Source: Paenarthrobacter ureafaciens (GTDB lineage Bacteria > Actinomycetota > Actinomycetes > Actinomycetales > Micrococcaceae). From it: a stretch of 64,000 bases of DNA. The DNA lies in contig NZ_SBHM01000007.1 of NCBI RefSeq assembly GCF_004028095.1, positions 1,178,001 through 1,242,000 of the forward strand, given 5' to 3'. Under the pieces are notes generated by a model, which worked only from the letters and a program-made list of their open reading frames with translations, was not told the DNA's origin and searched no databases. The position numbers and the translations under genes are program-made. Within the stretch, counting starts at the first letter, position 1. Each line of letters starts with the position of its first letter. Of the stretch, positions 25,725-33,767 are shown one piece after another.

Positions 25725-26924
25725 CTAGCCGGCGACGATTCTCACAGGCAACGACTCGAACCCCCGGAGCACGTTGTGCAGGATCGGAACAGGAGCGCCG
25801 TCCGGCTCGATGGCGGCGACGCGCTGAAGCAGCTGCTGAAGCACGATTTCCATCTCGAGCCGGGCGATCGGCTGCCCCACGCACTGGTGCAACCCCATGC
25901 CGAAAGCTACGTGCCCTGAGGCGTTGCGATTCAGGTCGAACTCGTCGGCAGTGTCTCCCCACTTGCGGGGATCACGGTTCGCGGCCCCAAGGAAAACCAA
26001 CACCTTGGCACCGGCCGGGAGATGCACACCGCCCAGGACAGTGTCCACGGCGACGGTCCGGTGGAACTTCTGGAACGGCGACTCAAGACGCAGCGCCTCG
26101 TCAACGGCGAATTTGGCCATCCTGGGGTTGGCACGCAACTGGGCCCAAGCCTCCGGATAGCGCGCTAAGACCGACAGTGTGTTGCCGATTCCGAAGATGG
26201 TCGTGTCCACTCCCGCGGACAGCAGGGCCCTGACCAGCAGCGTCGCTTGCTGCTCAGTAATCAGCCCGTCCTCCACACGCTTCCAGATCTGCGCACCGAA
26301 CCCGGTGTCATTCAGGTTTTCGCGCTGGCAGTTCCGCATCACCGCGGCGGCATGCTCATCACCTTGGGCGAAGGCCTGTTTGAAGATGTAGTTCTCCGGA
26401 CCGAACGCGTTGAACACCATATTGCCGTAAGGCAAAAGGTGCTCGCGGCCGACGTCGGGAATCCCTACCGCATCGGGGAAGACGCGCAAGGGGTACTTCT
26501 CGGCCAGGTCAGTAACGGCGTCGAAAGTCTCCCGCTGCGCCAACCGCTCCGTGAGTTCCTCGGCCGGGGGCGTGAAGGGCTCGCGAAGGGCGCGAACCGT
26601 GCTGGGGTTAATGACGCCGGTGAGTGCGCGGCGCATGACGGTGTGGATGGGGGGATCCGATTCAAGGATGCTCGGTGGACGCCAACCGGAGTCCTTGCGG
26701 ATGTCCCGCGGCCCCAGCCCTCCCGAGGAAATGTAGGTCTCGAAGTCCGTCAGGACCTCATACACCTCCTGATACCCGGCTACGGCGTAGCTCCCGGTGC
26801 TTTCGAGGTAGGAGACTGCACCGGCGTCGCGAAGCCGGCCAAGGAAGGGGTATGGATCCAAGAGATTTGCTGTGTCGAACGGGTCCTCGCCCAGCACATT
26901 GGCTTCGTGGGTGGTGACGGTCAT
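25725..26924 (-). CDS. Cytochrome P450
   Basis: About 399 residues, soluble bacterial P450. Heme-binding loop FGMGLHQCVGQPIARLE with the thiolate Cys near 348; ExxR is EALR (about 276-279); the I-helix oxygen-activation motif is AGVDTT. The ATG at 26924 is preferred over the start three codons earlier because CAGGAG lies at proper distance. It follows the reductase by 45 bp and must receive electrons from it. The reaction is unknown; O-demethylation or ring/side-chain hydroxylation of an aromatic fits the neighbourhood. Confidence 0.93.
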   Translation of the reverse strand: MTVTTHEANVLGEDPFDTANLLDPYPFLGRLRDAGAVSYLESTGSYAVAGYQEVYEVLTDFETYISSGGLGPRDIRKDSGWRPPSILESDPPIHTVMRRALTGVINPSTVRALREPFTPPAEELTERLAQRETFDAVTDLAEKYPLRVFPDAVGIPDVGREHLLPYGNMVFNAFGPENYIFKQAFAQGDEHAAAVMRNCQRENLNDTGFGAQIWKRVEDGLITEQQATLLVRALLSAGVDTTIFGIGNTLSVLARYPEAWAQLRANPRMAKFAVDEALRLESPFQKFHRTVAVDTVLGGVHLPAGAKVLVFLGAANRDPRKWGDTADEFDLNRNASGHVAFGMGLHQCVGQPIARLEMEIVLQQLLQRVAAIEPDGAPVPILHNVLRGFESLPVRIVAG

Positions 26925-26969
26925 GGGAAACACTCCTGGTGAGGGAATTTGGGGTGGGAAGGTAACGGG

Positions 26970-27935
26970 CTAGAGGTCCAAGACGAGGCGCGGGCAGCCG
27001 GCAGCGGCCCGGGACACACAAACCAGCATGACCTCGCCGGCTTCACGGTCCTCTTCCGACAACACAGCGTCGCGGTGCTCCGGCTCTCCCGAGATGATCC
27101 GGGTTTCGCAGGTACCGCACAGTCCGCCGCGGCAGGATGAGAGGACGCGGACGCCCACCTCTTCCACGGCTTCGAGGATGGTTTTGTTGTTGGGCACCGT
27201 CACGGTGGTCCCGGTACGGGCCAGTTGCACCTCGAAGGGGGCGTTCGCTGCTGCTGCCCCCAGTGTTGAGGCCACGAAGCGTTCTGTGTGCAGGGCACCC
27301 GGAGGCCAGCCCATGCAGCGTTCCTCCACCGCTCCGAGAAGACCGCCCGGGCCGCAGGCGTAGACCAGCATGTGTGCCCTTGGCATGCCGAGGATCTGGT
27401 CGAGGTCCAAACGGCCCACCTCGTCTTCAGCGATGATCCGGATACGTTCCGGACCGTACTTGTCCTCCAGCTGCTGGGCGAAGGCCATGGTCTTCCGGCT
27501 TCGCCCGCCATAAATCAGCGTCCACTCCTTGCCGGCGGCCTGGGCCGCCTCGAGCATGGGAATGATGGGGGTGATACCGATTCCGCCTGCAATGAAGAGA
27601 TAGCGTCGCGATTCACGCAAGGGAAAGTTGTTGCGAGGTTCGGAGATTGTCAGCGGGGTGCCGGCCAGCAACGCGTGCACAGCTTTTGATCCACCACGTG
27701 AGTCCGGCACGTGCAGCACTCCGATGCGCAGATGGTCCAGCTCGCCGGGCGAGGAACACAAAGAGTACTGGCGCACCAGACCGTCGCCAACGTGGACATC
27801 GATATGTGCCCCGGGCTGCCACGGCTGGAAGAGCTGGCCGTCGGCCCGGCGCAGCACCAGGGAGACCACTTGGTCGGCCACAATGTCCACCTGATCGACG
27901 ACGGCGTCGATGGTAGCTCCTGCGGGTGCAGTCAT
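26970..27935 (-). CDS. Phthalate-dioxygenase-type reductase (FMN, NADH, 2Fe-2S)
   Basis: 321-residue electron-transfer protein. In order: FMN-binding barrel (RQYSLCSSP), NADH-binding domain (GGIGITPIIPMLE, YACGPGGLL), then a C-terminal plant-type ferredoxin with CRGGLCGTC and a distal Cys (LVCVS). This order is that of phthalate dioxygenase reductase and of the reductase half of P450RhF-type fusions. The ATG at 27935 follows AAAGGAAG; longer upstream reading lacks a site. Encoded just before the P450, it is its probable redox partner. Confidence 0.92.
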   Translation of the reverse strand: MTAPAGATIDAVVDQVDIVADQVVSLVLRRADGQLFQPWQPGAHIDVHVGDGLVRQYSLCSSPGELDHLRIGVLHVPDSRGGSKAVHALLAGTPLTISEPRNNFPLRESRRYLFIAGGIGITPIIPMLEAAQAAGKEWTLIYGGRSRKTMAFAQQLEDKYGPERIRIIAEDEVGRLDLDQILGMPRAHMLVYACGPGGLLGAVEERCMGWPPGALHTERFVASTLGAAAANAPFEVQLARTGTTVTVPNNKTILEAVEEVGVRVLSSCRGGLCGTCETRIISGEPEHRDAVLSEEDREAGEVMLVCVSRAAAGCPRLVLDL

Positions 27936-28048
27936 GGAGTCTTCACTTCCTTTGAAACGGCTCGCCTGCCACGCAGGCTTTGGCCGGAGTTCCGGCTCTA
28001 AAGTGGGTCTAATTGAGGTTAGGTGTTCCACGACACAAAGCGGAGAAA

Positions 28049-28067
28049 CTTTCTACCCAACGGAAAG
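28049..28067. promoter_or_regulatory. IclR-type 19-bp operator, copy 1
   Basis: CTTTCTACCCAACGGAAAG, 114 bp upstream of the reductase-P450 operon start and just past the 3' end of the IclR gene at 28098. It matches the boxes at 29940-29958 and 33662-33680 in 17 or more of 19 positions when orientation is taken into account. Confidence 0.7.
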
Positions 28068-28097
28068 ATGAGCCCTCCGGCCGCCCAAACGAGGAGA

Positions 28098-28925
28098 TTA
28101 CTGCGGGAGATGCTCTGCGCCCAGTCGTCGGGCAATTCCCCGCGAGGCGATGTTCAGCACGGGCACCACGCTCCCCACCGGCGCCGGACGCCCCCGGGTG
28201 ACAATGCCCAGTGCGGCCACAATGCGTTTCTCGGGCAGGAACACGGGAACCGCCAGCCCATAATTGTCCGGTCCCGCTTCTTCCTCTGTGGTGGCATAGC
28301 CCTGGGCCCTGACCCGCTCAATCTCGGTGGCCAGCAGACCGGGGCTGGTGATCGTCCTGGGTGTCCGTGGCTCGAGCCGTTGGATTGCGTTGGAGAACAA
28401 ATCGTTGGGTCCAAAGGCGAGCATGAGCTTGCCCGCAGCGCTGGCATGAAGCGGCAAACGCGCGCCCACCCGCCGGAATGGCTGGCCCGCGTTGGTGCCT
28501 GACATCCGCTCCACCAACAGAACCTCGTTCCCGTCCAGGATGAACAGGTTCACCACATTGTGTGTGACAAAGAGGACGTCCTGCATGAACGGCGCAGCTA
28601 CTTCAGCAATGTTTTGCTGGGCTGGAGCCAGCAAACCCAGCCGCCAGATCCTCTGGCCCACCCGGTATTCGCCATTCAATTTTTCGAGCCCACCCCATGC
28701 CACCAATTCGCCCGCCAGGCGATGGGCTGTGGCCACTGGCAGCCCCGCCCGGCGGGCCATGGAACTGAGGCTCTGGGCCGAATGCTCGGCATCGAAAGTG
28801 CCCAGCAAGGCCAGCGCGCGGGAGGTGACACTGGCTGCTTGGCGTGCGGTAGCGCCCCCGGATGCAAGAGGCTTGCGCTCGGCCGGCCGGCGTGTGGTCC
28901 GGCCTGACGGGGCAGCGTTTGCCAT
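28098..28925 (-). CDS. IclR-family transcriptional regulator
   Basis: About 275 residues; winged helix (about 30-95, RALALLGTFDAEHSAQSLSS, AGLPVATAHRLAGEL) then an IclR effector domain with RRVGARLPLHASAAGKLMLAF and EEAGPDNYGLAVPVF. A GAGGAGGG site is correctly spaced for the ATG at 28925 and too close for the GTG at 28931. It sits between the P450 operon and the SDR gene on the same strand, and is the natural candidate for binding the three CTTTCCGT-type boxes around it. Confidence 0.88.
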   Translation of the reverse strand: MANAAPSGRTTRRPAERKPLASGGATARQAASVTSRALALLGTFDAEHSAQSLSSMARRAGLPVATAHRLAGELVAWGGLEKLNGEYRVGQRIWRLGLLAPAQQNIAEVAAPFMQDVLFVTHNVVNLFILDGNEVLLVERMSGTNAGQPFRRVGARLPLHASAAGKLMLAFGPNDLFSNAIQRLEPRTPRTITSPGLLATEIERVRAQGYATTEEEAGPDNYGLAVPVFLPEKRIVAALGIVTRGRPAPVGSVVPVLNIASRGIARRLGAEHLPQ

Positions 28926-28997
28926 GCTCACCCTCCTCAGCGCTGGTCGGGGCGTCGTCTCACGCGGCGCGGTGCCTTCCCTGCCATCTTAAGGCCC

Positions 28998-29038
28998 GAC
29001 GCCGGCGCCTCCTACGGCTGAGGTGAGGCTCCGGCGTC
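28998..29038 (-). terminator. Hairpin downstream of the SDR gene
   Basis: A 13-bp stem with one mismatch (28998-29010 with 29026-29038) and a 15-base loop, located between the end of the SDR gene and the IclR start. Probably a terminator for the SDR transcript. Confidence 0.5.
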
Positions 29039-29069
29039 GTACTGTTCTACGTCTCCGGAGACTAAGCGT

Positions 29070-29870
29070 TCAACCGGCGACGGCGGCGAGCCCGGAACCG
29101 CGGTACGCGCCGAGACCACCGTCAACGCGGATGTCCGATCCGTTCACCCAGCCCGACTCGGGGCGGAGCAGGAAGTCGATGACAGTCGCGATGTCATCCG
29201 GCTCGCCAAAGCGGCCCAGCAGGGCGCCGGCTCCCTCCACCTTGTCGCGGCCGTGGTCCTTCTTGAAATCCTCAAGGATAGGGGTGGCCACAGGTCCCGG
29301 GCTGACGCTGTTGACGCGGATTCTCTGAGGCAGCAACTCTGCCGCCAAGTGTTCGGTGAGTACCCTTACGCATTGCTTGGAGAAAAGGTAGGACTCACCG
29401 GTGACCTCTTCATCGTCTGCGACGGAATCCAAGGCTGACGCCTGATCAGGGGCCAACGCGAAGGCAGAGCACTTGGCTTTCACATCCCTCCAGTTCACGG
29501 CAACGCTGGAGGCCAGGTTCACGACGGCGGCTCCCTCGTGAAGCAGCGGGGCGAGCGCACGGATCAGCCCGCGGACGCCGAAGACGTTGACGGCCAACAC
29601 GGTCCGCCACGGCGCGGTCCCGGGGACGCCTGCGATATTTGCCAGCCCTGCGATCCCGTCCGTTGCCTCAGCCGCCACCGCGGCTGCAGCAGCAGCGATC
29701 CCCTCCTGGGTGGAAAGGTCCGCCTGGACGAACGTACCGGGGAATTCCGACGGCGGGTTGCGGTCAATGCCGATCAGCGGAATTCCGCGGAGGGCGAGGA
29801 TGTCAGCCGTCTTTGCCCCGATTCCGGAAGAAACCCCGGTCAGGACGATGGGCAGTTTCTCGTGGGACAT
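29070..29870 (-). CDS. Short-chain dehydrogenase/reductase, coniferyl-alcohol-dehydrogenase-like
   Basis: 266 residues, NAD(P)-dependent. The cofactor motif is GVSSGIGAK; catalytic Ser/Tyr/Lys lie in NLASSVAVN and YLFSKQ, the latter after an insertion typical of the group annotated as coniferyl-alcohol or 3-alpha-hydroxysteroid dehydrogenases. The ATG at 29870 follows GAGGAG; 71 further upstream codons are open but lack homology. It is divergent from the aldehyde dehydrogenase gene across a gap that carries the 19-bp dyad. An alcohol-to-aldehyde-to-acid relay with that enzyme is plausible. Confidence 0.87.
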   Translation of the reverse strand: MSHEKLPIVLTGVSSGIGAKTADILALRGIPLIGIDRNPPSEFPGTFVQADLSTQEGIAAAAAAVAAEATDGIAGLANIAGVPGTAPWRTVLAVNVFGVRGLIRALAPLLHEGAAVVNLASSVAVNWRDVKAKCSAFALAPDQASALDSVADDEEVTGESYLFSKQCVRVLTEHLAAELLPQRIRVNSVSPGPVATPILEDFKKDHGRDKVEGAGALLGRFGEPDDIATVIDFLLRPESGWVNGSDIRVDGGLGAYRGSGLAAVAG

Positions 29871-29939
29871 AAGACTCCTCAGATAGTGCGTGACGTGCTT
29901 CACTCCATAGTGGCAAGCAGGCGGCGCAGCATAACCAGT

Positions 29940-29958
29940 CTTTCCGTTGGACGGAAAG
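29940..29958. promoter_or_regulatory. IclR-type 19-bp operator, copy 2
   Basis: CTTTCCGT-TGG-ACGGAAAG with perfect 8-bp arms, in the 156-bp divergent gap between the SDR and aldehyde dehydrogenase genes. This is the most symmetrical of three related copies. Confidence 0.75.
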
Positions 29959-30026
29959 GACGATCGCGGATGTGATCGATGCCATGACACTGGGATAAGA
30001 ATTCTTCCCGGCCGAAAGGACAAACC

Positions 30027-31406
30027 ATGACGGCATCCCAATACGAGGTCCACGACCCGGCCACCTTGGAGCTTGTTGGGCACGCTCCCGAAAACACCGC
30101 CGAGGACGTCGAGGCCGCTGTCGAGGCCGCCCGCGCGGCCTCCGCAGGCTGGGCTGCGGACCGGGAAGCACGCCGCAGTGCGCTTCGCGCCGGCGCTTCG
30201 CTGATCCGCCGTCGCGTGGATGAGCTGGCTTCGTTGCTCTCACGGGAACAGGGCAAGCCCAAGGCCGAGGCCGCCGGCGAGTTCTCCGTTGCCGCCGGCC
30301 TTTTCGACTACTACGCGGACCTTGAGTGGGACGAAGCCGAGCAACTCACACCGAGGGCGGACCGCACCTTGGAAGTCCAGAACAGGCCGGTCGGAATCGT
30401 CGGCACCATTACGCCGTGGAACTTTCCCATCTCGCTGCTCTGCGTCAAACTCGCTCCGGCCTTGGTGACCGGTTGCACGGTGATTGCCAAGCCTTCGCCC
30501 ACCACGCCGCTTTCCACCATCGCCTTGGTCAACCTCCTCAACGAGGTACTGCCAGTCGGTGTGTTGCAAGTCCGCACCAGCTCCCGGCGCACAGTCAACG
30601 TTGCCCTGAGCACCTCTCCCGGCATCCGCAAGATCTCCTTCACGGGGTCCACCGATGTGGGCATCTCCATCGCCCAACAGGCAGCCCCCACCGTAAAACG
30701 CGTCACCATGGAACTTGGTGGTAACGACCCCGCCATCGTGCTTGATGATGCGGACATCGCCGTCACCGCCCGCGGCATCGTGGGCAGTGCCTTCCGCAAC
30801 GCCGGCCAGGTCTGCATGGCAGTCAAGCGCGTGTACGTGCCACGGAACCGCAGCGCGGAACTGGCCGAGGCTATTGCAGCCGAGGCCGAACGCCACGTGC
30901 TGGGCCACGGCATCGCAGACGGCACCACCATGGGGCCAATGCACAATGAGTCCCAGCTCAAGCTGGTCCAGGGCCTGGTCGAGTCCGCCGTCGGGGCCGG
31001 CGCGCGCATCATTACCGGCGGCAGGCCCGGCTGTGACCTCCCCGGTTACTTCCTCTCCCCCACCGTGGTGGTCGACGCCGGGCCGGGTATGGACCTGGTG
31101 GAGCAGGAGCAATTCGGCGCTGCGCTGCCGATTGTGGCTTATGACAATCTCGAGGCGACGATTAGCGGGCTGAACGCCGGCGAGTTCGGGCTGGGGGCCT
31201 CCGTGTGGGGCAGGGACCAGGAGCGGGCCTACGCAACGGCTTCACGTATTGAGGCCGGTACGGTGTGGATCAATCAGCACACCCAGGTGGAACCCGATGC
31301 CCCGTTCGGAGGCTGGAAAGCGTCCGGGGTTGGCCGCGAGCGGGGCCGCTGGGGCTTGGAAGAGTACCTGGAAACCCGCGTTATCAATGCCCGCCCCCAT
31401 TCCTAA
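30027..31406 (+). CDS. Aldehyde dehydrogenase family protein
   Basis: 459 residues, NAD(P)-dependent oxidation of an aldehyde to its acid. The fold is marked by GIVGTITPWNFPISLL, the GSTDVG turn after KISFTGST, the catalytic Glu in MELGGNDP and the nucleophile Cys in FRNAGQVCMAVKRVYV. AAAGGA precedes the ATG. It opens a plus-strand run with a metallo-hydrolase and two transporters. The order SDR/ALDH around a shared operator suggests processing of an aromatic alcohol such as a lignin-type monomer (inference). Confidence 0.92.
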   Translation: MTASQYEVHDPATLELVGHAPENTAEDVEAAVEAARAASAGWAADREARRSALRAGASLIRRRVDELASLLSREQGKPKAEAAGEFSVAAGLFDYYADLEWDEAEQLTPRADRTLEVQNRPVGIVGTITPWNFPISLLCVKLAPALVTGCTVIAKPSPTTPLSTIALVNLLNEVLPVGVLQVRTSSRRTVNVALSTSPGIRKISFTGSTDVGISIAQQAAPTVKRVTMELGGNDPAIVLDDADIAVTARGIVGSAFRNAGQVCMAVKRVYVPRNRSAELAEAIAAEAERHVLGHGIADGTTMGPMHNESQLKLVQGLVESAVGAGARIITGGRPGCDLPGYFLSPTVVVDAGPGMDLVEQEQFGAALPIVAYDNLEATISGLNAGEFGLGASVWGRDQERAYATASRIEAGTVWINQHTQVEPDAPFGGWKASGVGRERGRWGLEEYLETRVINARPHS

Positions 31407-31438
31407 GCCCGAAAAAACTCTTGCAGAAGGACTTTCCC

Positions 31439-32365
31439 GTGAGCGTCGAACTGATCACTCTTGGCACCGCCGCCGGCCCGGCCATCCGCGGACCTGAAGG
31501 CGGCATTTCCAGTGCTTTGGTGGTGGACGGCGCCTTCTACATGGTGGATTTTGGGCTGGGCTGTTCGCGTGCGGCCAATGAGGCTGGGCTGAGGGGCAAA
31601 GACTTCGTTGCGGGTTTTGTCACGCACCTGCACTCGGACCACGTCGTGGAACTTCCCGGCTTCCTGCTCTGGAACTGGGGAAACCCCGTGGAAGGCTTCA
31701 CCCGTCCGGTTTCCATCGTCGGTCCGGGCAAGGACGGGACGCGCCCGGGCGGAGTGGGCCTTTCCGGCACAACAGAGCTTGTCGCCCATTCGCTGAAGGC
31801 CTTCTCCTATGACATTGATATCCGGGTCCATGATGAAGCGCGTCCGGATTTGGCTGCGCTTGTGCGCGCCGTTGATCTTGACACTCCTTCGGATGGATCA
31901 CCGGAAGCTGCTCGGCCCTTTGACGTTTATGAGGACGATCGGGTGAAAGTGACAGGCATCCTGGTGGAGCATCCGCCCGTTCGCCCTGCCCTGGCGTTCC
32001 GTTTCGAGACGGACGCCGGCTCTGTAGTGTTCTCCGGTGACACCGCCGAATGCCAGGCCATGGTTACCCTCGCCAAGGGAGCAGACGTACTGGTGCACGA
32101 AGCAGTCAACCTGGACTTCTACGCGGACAAGGGCTTCGCCCCCGAATTCCTGAACCACCAGCGGATCGCCCACACTCCCCCTGAGGGTGCGGGCAGGATT
32201 GCCGCTGAAGCCGGCGTGGGCCGTTTGGTCCTTTCCCACCTGGCCGGCAGGGCAGAGCCGAAGTGGTGGCATGATCGCGTTTCCTCCACCTTCAGCGGCC
32301 CGGTTGATGTTGCCGTCAGCGGCCAACGCTTCAGGATCGACAGCCCCGTCTTGTCCCCCGCCTAG
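31439..32365 (+). CDS. Metallo-beta-lactamase-fold hydrolase, RNase Z/arylsulfatase AtsA-like
   Basis: 308 residues. Zinc motif HLHSDH in FVTHLHSDHVVE, later FSGDTAEC (bridging Asp) and VLSHLAGR-like final ligand region; the insert between strands is longer than in lactonases and resembles the tRNase Z/PhnP/AtsA group. The GTG at 31439 is chosen because GCAGAAGGA lies just upstream and it falls after the aldehyde dehydrogenase stop. An ester- or lactone-cleaving role in the pathway is likely; the substrate is unknown. Confidence 0.82.
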   Translation: MSVELITLGTAAGPAIRGPEGGISSALVVDGAFYMVDFGLGCSRAANEAGLRGKDFVAGFVTHLHSDHVVELPGFLLWNWGNPVEGFTRPVSIVGPGKDGTRPGGVGLSGTTELVAHSLKAFSYDIDIRVHDEARPDLAALVRAVDLDTPSDGSPEAARPFDVYEDDRVKVTGILVEHPPVRPALAFRFETDAGSVVFSGDTAECQAMVTLAKGADVLVHEAVNLDFYADKGFAPEFLNHQRIAHTPPEGAGRIAAEAGVGRLVLSHLAGRAEPKWWHDRVSSTFSGPVDVAVSGQRFRIDSPVLSPA

Positions 32366-32408
32366 AAGACCCGCAAAGGAACCACCCGCACCTGCAGCAA
32401 GGATCGAT

Positions 32409-33731
32409 GTGGCACTGCCGTCGCGCACTTCAGGTATTGATGGAACTACGACGACGGACGGCGCCTGGCTTGCCGTCGTCGCCGCAGGCATCGCGGCGGC
32501 CATGCACATCTGGAAACTTCCGTCAGCCCTTGCCGGTATACAAACCGAACTTGGAACTTCGCTGGTCCAGGCGGGATTGTTGCTCGGCATCATCCAGCTG
32601 GCCAGCATTGTGGGCGGCCTTGCCACTGCCGTTTGTGGCGAGCTTGCCGGTCTGCGCAGGCTCCTCATCTCCGGGTTGGTGCTGCTCAGTGCTGCTTCCG
32701 GCCTTGGAGCCTTGGCCCCCGGCACCGAATGGTTGATGGCCACCCGAGCACTGGAGGGCGTTGGCTTCCTGTTGGCGGTCGTCGTCGCCCCTGCCCTTAT
32801 CCGCAGAGTGTCGCCACCCCGGAGGCTGAACTTTGCCCTCGCAAGCTGGGCCACCTTTCAAGGAACGGCCACACTATTGGGCCTGTCCCTGGGCGCATTG
32901 TTCCTCCAGGCTGCCGGTTGGCGTGAGTGGTGGCTGGTGATGGCCGTCTTGACACTGCTCCCGGTGCCGCTGCTGGTCCGTCGGGTACCCAAGGACGCAG
33001 CACCCGTCGACGCCGGTCTCCGGAACGCACTCGGCAGGGTGGCCCGCACTCTGGCTTCGCGCAGACCGTGGATTATCGGGGTGGTTTTTGCCTGCTATAC
33101 GGCGCAATGGATGGCTGTCCTGGGGTTCCTGCCGTCGATTTACAGGTCAGCAGGGCTGGGCGGCCCGTGGCCGGGCATCCTTAGCGCCTTGGTGGGCGGA
33201 GTGAATGCGATCGGCGCCCTCAGCGCAGGGTCTTTGATCCAGCGGGGACTGACTGAGCGGAAAATCATCTTATGGACGTTCCTGGCGATGTCCCTCGCAT
33301 CCGCGGCCACGTTTGCCGTCGACTGGGCGGACATCCGGAACGGCATACTCTTTCAATTCGTCCTCATTGCAGTGTTCTCGGCTGTCGGCGGCCTCATACC
33401 AGCAGCAGTCACCAGCTACTCCGCGAAAATCGCCCCCATCGACGGGTCCGTTACGGCCGTCCTGGGCCTGACCCAGCAAATCTTCAATGTGGGAAACTTC
33501 CTGGGGCCGACGCTTTTCGCCCTCCTTGCTACCACCACTGGAGGATGGGGTACCACGTGGTGGCTGACGTGCGGAATGAGCGTCGTGGGCATGGCGCTGC
33601 TGATGTTCCTGGGGCAAAAGACGAGCGCAATCACCGGCACTCCACGTGGCCTACGAAGAGACTTTCCACCCAACGGAAAGACTGAATGTAAGGCCGGTCA
33701 CACAAGCCTAGAGTCAAGGAAACGCCGGTGA
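32409..33731 (+). CDS. MFS transporter, CynX/NimT-like
   Basis: About 440 residues and 12 predicted helices. The opening WLAVVAAGIAAAMHIWKLPSAL and loop GELAGLRRLLI are typical of the CynX/NimT branch. The start is uncertain: GTG at 32409 has AAGGATCG a few bases away and lies 44 bp after the hydrolase stop. The reading frame continues about 35 residues past the last helix and translates straight through the 19-bp operator at 33662-33680, giving a basic tail. Confidence 0.8.
   Translation: MALPSRTSGIDGTTTTDGAWLAVVAAGIAAAMHIWKLPSALAGIQTELGTSLVQAGLLLGIIQLASIVGGLATAVCGELAGLRRLLISGLVLLSAASGLGALAPGTEWLMATRALEGVGFLLAVVVAPALIRRVSPPRRLNFALASWATFQGTATLLGLSLGALFLQAAGWREWWLVMAVLTLLPVPLLVRRVPKDAAPVDAGLRNALGRVARTLASRRPWIIGVVFACYTAQWMAVLGFLPSIYRSAGLGGPWPGILSALVGGVNAIGALSAGSLIQRGLTERKIILWTFLAMSLASAATFAVDWADIRNGILFQFVLIAVFSAVGGLIPAAVTSYSAKIAPIDGSVTAVLGLTQQIFNVGNFLGPTLFALLATTTGGWGTTWWLTCGMSVVGMALLMFLGQKTSAITGTPRGLRRDFPPNGKTECKAGHTSLESRKRR
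33662..33680. promoter_or_regulatory. IclR-type 19-bp operator, copy 3 (inside coding sequence)
   Basis: CTTTCCACCCAACGGAAAG, 88 bp before the next MFS start and within the 3' end of the preceding MFS gene. It is the third member of the set with 28049-28067 and 29940-29958. Confidence 0.7.
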
Positions 33732-33767
33732 ACCGGCAAAGACTCCCCTTCAACGATTGGGCAAACC

